Shown piece after piece: positions 1-6,102 of a DNA stretch of 7,509 bases. The notes under the pieces are model-generated. The model did no database searches. It worked only from the letters and a program-made list of their open reading frames with translations, and had not been told where the DNA came from. The DNA is taken from the NCBI GenBank assembly GCA_028290345.1, contig JAQGKB010000084.1:1-7509 (forward strand), given 5' to 3'. Position 1 is the first letter of the stretch, and every line of letters begins with the position of its first letter. This stretch comes from Hyphomicrobiales bacterium. GTDB lineage: Bacteria; Pseudomonadota; Alphaproteobacteria; Rhizobiales; Devosiaceae. Position numbers and translations under genes: made by a program.

Positions 1-1
1 C

Positions 2-217
2 GCCATCCCCGGCGCGCCGCCCGCGCCGGGCGAACGTCCGGCATCCTGCCGCTTCGCCGCGCGCTGTCCGCTGGTGGCCCCGCAATGCGTCGAAGGTCCG
101 GTGCCGCTCGTCGATGTCGGGCCAGCGCACACGGCGCGCTGCGTGCGCACCGATGCTGTTCCAGGCCTCGATCCGGCGCTGTTCACCAAGGCCGTCGCGG
201 AGCCGGTCAATGTCTAG
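2..217 (+). CDS. Oligopeptide/dipeptide ABC transporter ATPase, OppD/DppD type, C-terminal fragment
   Basis: Only the last 71 codons are in the window; the 5' part, with the nucleotide-binding motifs, lies upstream. The visible residues have the hallmark tail of OppD/DppD-type ATPases (oligo_HPY region): an IPGAPPAPGERP segment, then a Cys-rich stretch (CRFAARCP, a third Cys six residues further on) and a later Cys after HTAR. In this family the tail contacts the partner ATPase, and a [4Fe-4S] cluster has been described on such cysteines in some members; whether this protein binds one is inference. The protein would sit on the cytoplasmic face of the membrane and power import of peptides or similar solutes with the next gene product. 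Its TAG stop lies inside the start region of the next gene (8-bp overlap), so the two are coupled. The family call is firm; the substrate is unknown. Confidence 0.9.
   Translation, partial: AIPGAPPAPGERPASCRFAARCPLVAPQCVEGPVPLVDVGPAHTARCVRTDAVPGLDPALFTKAVAEPVNV
199..202 (+). promoter_or_regulatory. Ribosome binding site GGAG for the OppF-type gene
   Basis: GGAG with a 7-base spacer to the ATG at 210. It lies inside the coding sequence of the OppD-type gene and decides the start of the OppF-type gene against the longer open frame beginning at 114. Confidence 0.6.
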
Positions 218-1061
218 CCCGATCCTCCGCGTCGATAACGTCAGCAAGAGCTATGCCCGCAAGGCCAGCCTCTTCGGCCCGCCGGTGGCAAAGACCAGGC
301 CCGCGCTGGCCGGGGCGAGCTTCGATCTCTCCGAGGGCGAAATCCTCGGCATTGTCGGCGAGAGCGGCTCGGGCAAGACAACGCTGGCGCGCTGCATCGC
401 GCTACTCGAACGCCCGGATTCCGGCAAGATCATCTTCAAGGGCGAGGATTTGACCGCTCTCGGCCCGTCGGCACTACGCCGCCGCCGGCGCGCGATCCAG
501 ACCGTGTTCCAGGACCCCTACGCCTCGCTCAATCCACGGCTGAAAGTCGGCGATGCGCTGGCCGAGGTGATGCTGGTCCACCGCCTCGCCAGCCGCGGCG
601 AAGTGCGCCAGCGCGTTGCCGAACTGCTCGATCGCGTCGGCTTGCCGGCCCGTGCCGCCGACGCCTATCCGCCGGCCTTTTCCGGCGGCCAGCGCCAGCG
701 CATCTGCATCGCCCGCGCCTTGGCGGCGCAGCCCGATATTCTAATTGCCGACGAGCCGGTGAGTTCGCTCGATGTCTCGGTGCAGGCGCAGGTGGTCAAC
801 CTGCTGCTCGATTTGCGCGACCAGCTCGGGCTCTCGGTGATCTTCATCGGCCACGATCTGCAACTTATCGATTTCATCGCACCGCGCATCATCGTCATGC
901 TCGCAGGCGAGATCGTCGAAACCGTGCCGGAGGAGCTGTCCATCAAGGACGCCCGCCACGAATATACCCGCGCCCTGATGCAGGCCGTTCCCAGCCTCGA
1001 TAAGCTGGCCGAACGCGATGCAGCGATGCGAGACCCACAAGGAAAACAACGCCGTGAATAG
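210..1061 (+). CDS. Oligopeptide/dipeptide ABC transporter ATPase, OppF/DppF type
   Basis: This 283-aa cytoplasmic ATPase would pair with the OppD-type subunit encoded just upstream to drive import of a peptide or related solute. Visible motifs in order: Walker A GESGSGKTT (about residues 50-58), Q-loop VFQDPYASLNP (Gln101), signature FSGGQRQR (157-164), Walker B ILIADEP (177-183), D-loop SSLD, and H-loop IGHDL (His215). The PYASLNPR segment and the EYTRALMQAVPSLD tail are typical of OppF/DppF. I chose the ATG at 210 because GGAG at 199-202 lies 7 bases upstream and the protein then begins at the usual family position (SSPILRVDNVSKSY). The open frame runs back to 114, but that part is not family-like. 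It overlaps the upstream stop by 8 bp and the next start by 8 bp. The tail is somewhat shorter than in many OppF proteins. All ATPase motifs are intact. Confidence 0.93.
   Translation: MSSPILRVDNVSKSYARKASLFGPPVAKTRPALAGASFDLSEGEILGIVGESGSGKTTLARCIALLERPDSGKIIFKGEDLTALGPSALRRRRRAIQTVFQDPYASLNPRLKVGDALAEVMLVHRLASRGEVRQRVAELLDRVGLPARAADAYPPAFSGGQRQRICIARALAAQPDILIADEPVSSLDVSVQAQVVNLLLDLRDQLGLSVIFIGHDLQLIDFIAPRIIVMLAGEIVETVPEELSIKDARHEYTRALMQAVPSLDKLAERDAAMRDPQGKQRRE
1039..1044 (+). promoter_or_regulatory. Ribosome binding site AAGGAA for the dehydrogenase gene
   Basis: AAGGAA lies 9 bases before the GTG at 1054. It supports that GTG over the in-frame ATG at 1018, which would add twelve non-family residues and has no comparable site upstream. 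Confidence 0.6.
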
Positions 1062-2094
1062 CCCCGCCAAGCCCGTCATCCTCATCTCGTCCCCGCTGGA
1101 GGCCGAGCATGTCGCCCGCATCCGCCAGTACGGCGGCGATCGCGTCGAAGTCGTGCACGAGCCCGACCTGCTGCCGAAGCCGCGCTATATTGCCGATCAC
1201 AGCGGCGCCAAGCGCGCCATGACCCCCGAGCAAGCGGCGCGCTGGTCGGCGATGCTGGCGCGGGCCGATATCCTCTTCGATTTCGATCTTGTCGATCCGT
1301 CAAACCTCCCCACCAATGCGCCAAACCTGCGCTGGGTGCAGGCGACCAGCGCCGGGATCGGTGAATTCCTCAAGCGCACCGGGCTCGAGACCAGCAAGAT
1401 CGCTTTCACCACCGCCTCAGGCGTCCATGCCCGGCCGCTGGCCGAATTCGTCATGCTCGGCCTGCTGCATTTCTTCCGCGACGTGCCGGGCCTCGACACG
1501 ATGAAGGCGGCGCACCATTGGGAGCGCTACACCGTGCGCGGGCTGGAAGGCGCGCGCATGCTGGTCGTCGGCCTCGGTTCGCTCGGCAGCGCAGTGGCGC
1601 GCGATGGCGCTCATTTCGGCATGGAAGTCTGGGGCGCGCGGCGCACCGCCGGCGGTCCGGTTCCCCAAGGCGTCAGCCGCATCGTCGAACAGTCTAAGAT
1701 CCGGGAAGTACTCCCCGAAATCGATGCGCTGGTGCTGGCGTGCCCGCTCACTGAAGAGACACGTCTCCTGATCGACCTGCCCGAAATCGCCGCACTCAAA
1801 CCCGGCGCGGTGATTGTCAATATCTCGCGCGGCGCGGTGATTAATGAAGAGGGGCTGATCGATGCCCTACGCTCCGGCAAAGTGCGCGGCGCCGCGCTCG
1901 ACGTGTTCGCCGTCGAGCCGCTCCCCAAGGAAAGCCCGATGTGGGATCTGCCGAACGTGATCATCTCCCCGCATTCGGCCAGCACCGTCGCGGCCGAGAA
2001 CGGGCGCATCGTCGATATCTTCCTCGATAATCTGGATCGCTTCCTCGAAGGCCGTCCGCTCCGCAACCAGTTCGAGCGCGCGCGTGGCTATTGA
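1054..2094 (+). CDS. D-isomer-specific 2-hydroxyacid dehydrogenase family protein
   Basis: A 346-aa cytoplasmic oxidoreductase predicted to interconvert a 2-oxoacid and a D-2-hydroxyacid using a nicotinamide cofactor. The N-terminal half forms the substrate domain; a Rossmann domain follows with VVGLGSLGSA (GxGxxG at 173-178). The catalytic triad is visible: Arg259 in NISRGAVIN, Glu288 in FAVEPLP and His307 in SPHSAS. The turn after the second Rossmann strand reads VWGARRTAG, with Arg196-Arg197 where NAD-specific enzymes usually have an acidic residue, so NADP(H) preference is inferred. The GTG start is preferred because of AAGGAA upstream and because it overlaps the transporter stop by 8 bp. 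The stop overlaps the following DUF4438 gene by 11 bp. The operon context suggests action on something imported by, or derived from the substrate of, the ABC transporter. Family assignment is strong. The exact substrate (glyoxylate, hydroxypyruvate, phenylpyruvate or other) cannot be told. Confidence 0.92.
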   Translation: MNSPAKPVILISSPLEAEHVARIRQYGGDRVEVVHEPDLLPKPRYIADHSGAKRAMTPEQAARWSAMLARADILFDFDLVDPSNLPTNAPNLRWVQATSAGIGEFLKRTGLETSKIAFTTASGVHARPLAEFVMLGLLHFFRDVPGLDTMKAAHHWERYTVRGLEGARMLVVGLGSLGSAVARDGAHFGMEVWGARRTAGGPVPQGVSRIVEQSKIREVLPEIDALVLACPLTEETRLLIDLPEIAALKPGAVIVNISRGAVINEEGLIDALRSGKVRGAALDVFAVEPLPKESPMWDLPNVIISPHSASTVAAENGRIVDIFLDNLDRFLEGRPLRNQFERARGY

Positions 2095-2947
2095 TCTCCC
2101 AGCCAGCAACGCCGCCCGGCTGGTCACCACCCGGCTCAAGGCGCAGATCCAGCCCGCTGCGGCCAATCGCGTAGTGCGGCCGGATGGCATGCTGCAGACG
2201 CTGACCGGACAGGGCGGCGTCATCACCGGTATCGGCCTCGGCTCGGTCGCTGGTGCCTGGACCGGCGATCATGTCGAGCCCGGCATATCGCTCGGCCACC
2301 CCGATCCGGCCGCCAACCACGCCGTCCGCCTGCTCAGCTGCGTCGGCAATCCGGTGACGGTGCTCGATGGCCCGAAGGCGGGCGCGCGGGGCGTGGTGTT
2401 CGGCAAGCACGGCGCGGTGCTGGCCATGTTTGCGCCCGACGATCTGGCGCTGCTGGCGCCGGGCGAATGGGTGGCGATCGAAGCCAATGGCGTCGGCCTC
2501 AGCCTCGATGCAATCCCCGATCTCGTCTGCCATTCCTGCAGCCCCGCGCTCTTCGAGCGGATGATCGAGCCCACCGAAAACGGCCAATTGCGCATCAAGG
2601 TGGCCGCCATCCTGCCCGCCATCGCAGCGGCCGCCGGCATCGGCATGCCGTCGTCGATGTTCAACATGGACCTCCACACCTCCAGCGCCCCGGTCGCTGA
2701 ATTGGCCCGGCAGTTGCGCTTCGGCGATCTCGTCGCGGTGATGGATCAGGATCATCGCTTCGGCCGGCAATACCGGCCCGGCTGGGCCATGGTCGGCGTC
2801 GTTTCGCACGGCACCGCCATCGGCGGCGGTCACGGGCTGGGCCTGATGACGCTGCTCACCGCGCCCGCCGATCGCCTGTTGCTCGAAATCAGCGACACCG
2901 CCCGGCTGGATACCTTGCTGACCCTGCCATGGGGAGCCGCGTCATGA
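2084..2947 (+). CDS. DUF4438 family protein, first of a tandem pair
   Basis: A 287-aa protein of unknown function. I recognise the DUF4438 pattern (the family of Thermotoga TM1086) from the order of conserved blocks: TGQGGV (41-46), DHVEPGISL (62-70), LLSCVGN (83-89), GVVFGKHG (103-110), LRFGDLVAVMDQDHRFGRQYRPG (211-233) and GVVSHGTAIGGGHGLGLMTLLTAPADRLL (238-266). The next gene has the same blocks in the same order with roughly equal spacing, so the two are paralogues. No signal peptide or membrane segment is seen, so it is probably cytoplasmic. The start is a GTG overlapping the dehydrogenase stop by 11 bp; there is only a weak GAG upstream, but the paralogue begins at the matching place. 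Conserved Asp, His and Gly-rich blocks would suit a metal- or ligand-binding enzyme, but this is inference. The GGV-ITGIGLG block differs most from the sister copy, hinting at divergence of role. No function should be assigned. Confidence 0.85.
   Translation: MAIDLPASNAARLVTTRLKAQIQPAAANRVVRPDGMLQTLTGQGGVITGIGLGSVAGAWTGDHVEPGISLGHPDPAANHAVRLLSCVGNPVTVLDGPKAGARGVVFGKHGAVLAMFAPDDLALLAPGEWVAIEANGVGLSLDAIPDLVCHSCSPALFERMIEPTENGQLRIKVAAILPAIAAAAGIGMPSSMFNMDLHTSSAPVAELARQLRFGDLVAVMDQDHRFGRQYRPGWAMVGVVSHGTAIGGGHGLGLMTLLTAPADRLLLEISDTARLDTLLTLPWGAAS
2931..2936 (+). promoter_or_regulatory. Ribosome binding site GGGGAG for the second DUF4438 gene
   Basis: GGGGAG, 7 bases before the ATG at 2944. It selects that ATG, which forms an ATGA overlap with the upstream stop, over the in-frame ATG at 2929, which would overlap the site itself. 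Confidence 0.65.
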
Positions 2948-3834
2948 CCGCCCTCCGCGACAATCGGGCCGAGCTGGTTTCAGCTGCCGTCGCCGGCCGC
3001 GTCGCACCGGCCCGCATCCATGCCGAGGCAATGGCGTCCGACGACGATGGCCGCATCCGCCTGTTGCCGGGAACCGGCGGCATTGCGCTCGGCGTCCACG
3101 CCGGCGACCGTGCCGCCAACTGGCTGGCGGACCATCTGGTGCCCGGCGCCAGTATCGAAGATGCCGATGGCACCCCAGCCGCAGCAGGACCGCTGCACCT
3201 GTTGAGTTGCATTGGCAACCGCGTGCGTGACGCCGCAGGCCGCGGCATCGGCATCGTTGCAGGCAAGCGTGGTGGCTTGGCCCCGGGGTTCTGGGCGCCG
3301 CAACTCGTCGGCGTCGAAATCAGCGACGCTGTCGCTGCCCGCCTCAACCCGGAAGATCGCATTATTGTCGAGACGGTTGGGCGCGGCCTGAAACTGCTCG
3401 ATCATCCCGAAATAACTCTCGCCAATCTCTCGCCGCGCCTGCTCGATGCACTGCCGCTGACCCAAGCCAATGGTGCGCTCGCCTGCGCCGTTTGCGCCAT
3501 CGTTCCGCCGGAGGCGGCGGGAGCGGGCTTGGGGCAGGATAGCTGGGTCGGCGATCTCGAAATCACCGATGAGCGCTGCCTCGCTGGCAGCGTCGCCGAT
3601 CTGCATTTTGGCGATATGGTGGCCTTTGCCGATATCGACAGCAATGTCAGCCGCTTCTACCGGCCGGGCATGGCCTCGATCGGCATCGTCAGCCACGGCC
3701 CCGGCCACGCGCCCGGTCACGGCATCGGCGTCACCATCCTGCTGACCGGCCCCGCCGAGCGGCTGATCGCCTCGATCGGGCAGGGCGGCATGGGCGCTAC
3801 TTTGCGTGAATGGTCGGAAAGCCTGTTGGAGTGA
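2944..3834 (+). CDS. DUF4438 family protein, second of a tandem pair
   Basis: A 296-aa protein, the more typical DUF4438 member of the pair. Family blocks: LPGTGGIALGVHAGDRAANWLADHLVPG (a stretch from 41 to 68 with key Gly, Asp and His), LLSCIGN (86-92), GIVAGKRGG (103-111), VGRGLKLLDHPEI (145-157), NLSPRLLDAL (161-170), LHFGDMVAFADIDSNVSRFYRPG (220-242) and GIVSHGPGHAPGHGIGVTILLTGPAERLI (247-275). The GHAPGHGIG segment is rich in His and Gly and could bind a ligand or metal (inference). It starts at an ATGA overlap with the first copy and has a strong Shine-Dalgarno site, so the two should be made in similar amounts. This fits a heteromeric complex or two steps of one pathway. No export signal or membrane helix is visible. 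The biochemical function of the family is not known to me; start and family are both well supported. Confidence 0.88.
   Translation: MTALRDNRAELVSAAVAGRVAPARIHAEAMASDDDGRIRLLPGTGGIALGVHAGDRAANWLADHLVPGASIEDADGTPAAAGPLHLLSCIGNRVRDAAGRGIGIVAGKRGGLAPGFWAPQLVGVEISDAVAARLNPEDRIIVETVGRGLKLLDHPEITLANLSPRLLDALPLTQANGALACAVCAIVPPEAAGAGLGQDSWVGDLEITDERCLAGSVADLHFGDMVAFADIDSNVSRFYRPGMASIGIVSHGPGHAPGHGIGVTILLTGPAERLIASIGQGGMGATLREWSESLLE
3828..3831 (+). promoter_or_regulatory. Ribosome binding site GGAG for the DUF1028 gene
   Basis: GGAG lies within the last codons of the second DUF4438 gene, 8 bases before the GTG at 3840. It favours 3840 over the in-frame GTG at 3831 (which would make a 4-bp GTGA overlap) and the ATG at 3810, which has no site. 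The choice between 3831 and 3840 changes the protein by three residues only. Confidence 0.45.
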
Positions 3835-3839
3835 AACCC

Positions 3840-4769
3840 GTGACCCCTGCGAAAAATCCCCGGCCCCTGCCGAAATCCCATATCGATGCCGATGGCACCC
3901 CGTGGGTCGCGACCTTCTCCATCGCCGCCGTCGATCCGGCGAGTGGTGAGGTGGGTGTCGCTGTTGCCTCAAAATTTCTCGCCGTCGGCAACATCGTGCC
4001 CTGGATGGCGGCCGGCATCGGCTCTGTCGCGACGCAGGCGCTTGCCAATGCCACTTTCGGGCCGAAGGGCCTCGCGCTGATGGGGCAGGGCGTCCCCGCC
4101 TCCGAAGCCCTCGCGCGCCTCTTGGCCGACGATCCGGGCAGGGAACGGCGCCAGGTGGGCTTTGTCGATGCCAGCGGCAATTCCGCCAGCCACACTGGCA
4201 GTGGTTGCCAGCCTTGGGCAGGGCATCGCAACGGCCCCGGCTTTGCTTGCCAAGGTAATATCCTCACCGGCCCGGAAACCCTCGATGCGATGGTCGAGGC
4301 TTTCCAGACCACCAGCGGCCCGCTGCACGACCGGCTGTTTGCCGCCCTCTCGGCCGGCGACCGCGCCGGAGGCGATCGCCGCGGCCGGCAGTCCGCCGCC
4401 ATCAAGGTGCTCCGCGCCGGTGGCGGTTATCAGGGCTTGAGCGACGTGGTGATGGATCTGCGCGTCGACGACGCCCCAGATCCCATTGCCGAACTCGAGC
4501 GGCTGATGGAGCTTTATCGTCTCTATTTACCCTCCGGCGCCCCGGCGGAAAAACTGGCGCTACAAGGCGTCGTGCTCGATGAACTGCGGGAGATGGCCAC
4601 TGAAGCCGGGCTTTTCGCCGGCGACAACCACACATGGCATCCGGCCCTGCGCAATGCCATCGATGCCTTCACCGGCGCCGCCAACCTCGAAGACCGTATT
4701 GATCTAGAGGCCCGCACCATCGACAAGGTGGCGCTGGATTACCTGCGCGGCGAGCGTTCCAAGGCCTAG
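3840..4769 (+). CDS. DUF1028 family protein (predicted Ntn-hydrolase fold) with C-terminal PG_binding_2-like domain
   Basis: A 309-aa two-domain protein. Residues about 23-210 are DUF1028: ATFSIAAVDPASGEVGVAVASKF (24-46), PWMAAGIGSVATQALAN (54-70), HTGSGCQPWAGH (118-129), FACQGNIL (135-142), and AGGDRRGRQSAA (176-187) leading to DLRVDD. Pfam places DUF1028 in the Ntn-hydrolase clan, so an amidohydrolase role is a reasonable guess. Thr25 in TFSI is the natural candidate for an N-terminal nucleophile, because shorter family members begin almost at this Thr; cleavage of the 24-residue leader is inference. Residues about 213-305 (DPIAELERLMELYRLYLPS to DKVALDYLR) match the tail of long DUF1028 proteins, annotated as a putative peptidoglycan-binding domain; real binding is unproven. 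No signal peptide is seen. It is the last gene of the operon, about 5 bp after the second DUF4438 stop. It could hydrolyse the imported substrate before the dehydrogenase acts. Confidence 0.88.
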   Translation: MTPAKNPRPLPKSHIDADGTPWVATFSIAAVDPASGEVGVAVASKFLAVGNIVPWMAAGIGSVATQALANATFGPKGLALMGQGVPASEALARLLADDPGRERRQVGFVDASGNSASHTGSGCQPWAGHRNGPGFACQGNILTGPETLDAMVEAFQTTSGPLHDRLFAALSAGDRAGGDRRGRQSAAIKVLRAGGGYQGLSDVVMDLRVDDAPDPIAELERLMELYRLYLPSGAPAEKLALQGVVLDELREMATEAGLFAGDNHTWHPALRNAIDAFTGAANLEDRIDLEARTIDKVALDYLRGERSKA

Positions 4770-4778
4770 CGTATTAGA

Positions 4779-4819
4779 CGTAGCGAGGGCCGCTGCATGA
4801 CGCGTCATGGTCCGCTACG
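4779..4819 (+). repeat. Nested inverted repeat just after the operon
   Basis: Nine bases after the DUF1028 stop, CGTAGCG (4779-4785) is matched by its exact reverse complement CGCTACG (4813-4819). Between them sits a perfect 14-bp palindrome, CATGACGCGTCATG (4796-4809). No T-run follows directly. It may be part of the 3' end structure of the operon mRNA or a protein binding site; the sequence alone does not decide. Confidence 0.55.
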
Positions 4820-4824
4820 CGGAC

Positions 4825-4845
4825 AGAGGAGGTACTGCTCCTTTT
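4825..4845 (+). terminator. Weak rho-independent terminator candidate for the operon
   Basis: AGGAG (4827-4831) pairs with CTCCT (4838-4842) across a six-base loop, and the stem can be extended by a G-U and an A-U pair. A short run of T (4842-4845) overlaps and follows the stem. The stem is short, so termination would be weak unless helped by the inverted repeat just upstream. Confidence 0.3.
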
Positions 4846-5573
4846 CCAGAGGCTGAAAACCGCAGGATCGTTCGTGATGTCGAACGGGCGATTGGCGGCC
4901 AGAATGTCCTGATCCTCTCCGACAGCCAAAATCGGCCATGGAAATTTACGGTACCAGCGGCATCGATCCAGACACGCGGGTGGATGGGGTGGGGCCGCGG
5001 TGCGACCTGCAATGGACCGATGCCGATGGCAATTTTCATCAGCCCCGGAAAAGAAGGACATGACGCCGGTTCTCAGACCTAGTTTGGGTCAGTTTGACGG
5101 GACCGTTCCCAGGTTTTGAAAGCGAGTCGGGAGCAGAGTTGTTAACGCCCGCTACCCCTCCCGGGTGCGTTCACGACTCCGATCCGGAATCACGATCTAC
5201 GGCGCAGTTCCATCGCCAGCAGCTCGACGACAATGCCTTGGTCGGATCGAGGGCAGAGAACGTCTCCCATCACAACGCGGCGGCAGTGGCAAACAGTTCG
5301 TTCAGGCTTGGCCTGTTCCAGCAGGATACTGCGGCAGGCCGGCGCTCTCATCGCCCACCAGATCGGCGTAGTGGCCGATTTTTCTAAAGCTGCATGAACT
5401 TGGTGACGGTCGGCTCCAAGCCGCCGTTGAAGGCAAGGATTTTGTCTGCGCTCGGAACCTGCCTTGACGATTTGCTCGGCGGCGGCTGCAGCAATTTCGA
5501 TTGTCAAGGTTCCTTTGCGCATCTCTCTTGCTGCTTACACCGCTTGCTACTGCAGAACGGACTGGGTGACTTG
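4846..5573. other. Stretch without a supportable gene, lower GC
   Basis: About 730 bases between two convergent transcription units. Several short open frames exist on both strands (for example 4807-5082 and 5094-5387 on +, 5190-5522 and 4774-5061 on -). They overlap each other, lack convincing ribosome binding sites, and none reads as a known family. Sampled lines have about 52-60 % GC against about 68 % in the operon. I see no tRNA, CRISPR array or insertion-sequence ends. Minus-strand frames over 5190-5530 look vaguely protein-like but shift frame, so a decayed gene is possible and not shown. Confidence 0.5.
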
Positions 5574-5610
5574 CAAAAGCGAGGATTCGACGCTCTTCGC
5601 GAATCCTCGC
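5574..5610 (-). terminator. Rho-independent terminator of the minus-strand unit
   Basis: An 11-bp perfect stem: GCGAGGATTCG at 5579-5589 pairs with CGAATCCTCGC at 5600-5610 around a 10-base loop. Read on the minus strand the hairpin is followed at once by TTTTGCAA, the classic form of an intrinsic terminator. It lies 66 bp beyond the stop of the small minus-strand gene, so it should end that transcript. On the plus strand the bases after the stem are TCTGCCC, so it is not a good terminator in that direction. Confidence 0.8.
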
Positions 5611-5676
5611 TCTGCCCGATCGATGCGACAAACGTAATTTTGGAGAGGAAATGCGCATCGATGGTTTTCGCCGCAG

Positions 5677-6102
5677 TTAACCTGAGTTTTCGACCCCGTG
5701 CGGCCTGCCGAGGCGGTAAAAGCGGGACACGGTGCGGGCCCATGTGAGGCCCCGTAAATCCATGGCGATGATGATCGAGGTCGTCGCGAAGCGACCATCA
5801 CCGATCCGGGGATGGCTCCGGATGAAGCCGCACAGGGCGAATAGCCGTTCGTCCCCGTCGAGCCGCACGCTCCATTGATCGATGATGGGCGCCGCCTCAA
5901 GGTCGGTCGGCAGGGGTCGCCAGCCCTGGCGCAGGCGCTCCAGGTCGCTTCGCATCGTAGCGATCCGCTCGCGTTGCGTTCCTCCGCCGGGCACCGGCCG
6001 GTTGAGCCAGTCAGCGTGGTCATCAAGGTGCATACGCTTTTCCACGTCAACAAGGGCCACACCGTCCGGCATCAGCCGGTCGAACAACCGGGCGTTCAGC
6101 AT
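5677..6102 (-). CDS. Small conserved protein resembling DUF6634
   Basis: A 141-aa soluble protein without signal peptide or membrane segment. The middle (about 46-80: RIATMRSDLERLRQGWRPLPTDLEAAPIIDQW) looks helical. The C-terminal part has SHPRIGDGRFATTSIIIAMD followed by LTWARTVSRFYRLG (119-132), the pattern I associate with the alphaproteobacterial family DUF6634. This is from memory and could be wrong in number, though the protein is clearly a conserved type. Function is unknown. The ATG at 6102 forms a 7-bp overlap (ATGCTGA) with the stop of the FtsH-like gene; GGGG a few bases upstream is a weak Shine-Dalgarno site, so translation probably depends on coupling. Met24 is an alternative start. 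A terminator follows 66 bp downstream, making this the last gene of its unit. It may work with, regulate or be a substrate of the protease (inference from position). Confidence 0.75.
   Translation of the reverse strand: MLNARLFDRLMPDGVALVDVEKRMHLDDHADWLNRPVPGGGTQRERIATMRSDLERLRQGWRPLPTDLEAAPIIDQWSVRLDGDERLFALCGFIRSHPRIGDGRFATTSIIIAMDLRGLTWARTVSRFYRLGRPHGVENSG

Noticed and set aside
1961..2833. Long minus-strand frame of 290 codons
   Set aside because: It lies opposite the first DUF4438 gene and the dehydrogenase end; high GC keeps the antisense frame open and no motif is seen.
3164..3909. 17-bp direct repeat GATGCCGATGGCACCCC, near 3170 and again near 3890
   Set aside because: Both copies encode DADGTP within unrelated genes and use favoured codons; no flanking similarity, so coincidence is likely.
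4938..5063. Plus-strand frame starting MEIYGTSGIDPD, 41 codons, ending in a basic tail
   Set aside because: The start has no ribosome binding site, the frame overlaps others of equal quality on both strands, and it matches no family I know.
4807..5082. Plus-strand 91-codon frame
   Set aside because: It begins within the inverted repeat, shows no recognisable motif, and has equally long frames opposite it on the minus strand.
5190..5522. Minus-strand 110-codon frame that looks partly protein-like
   Set aside because: The plausible stretches fall in different frames, and there is no family match. At most it is a gene remnant.
5651..5680. GGAGAGGAA followed by an ATG and a nine-codon frame (MRIDGFRRS) on the plus strand
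   Set aside because: The site looks good, but the frame is too short and lies against the 3' end of the small minus-strand gene; probably chance.
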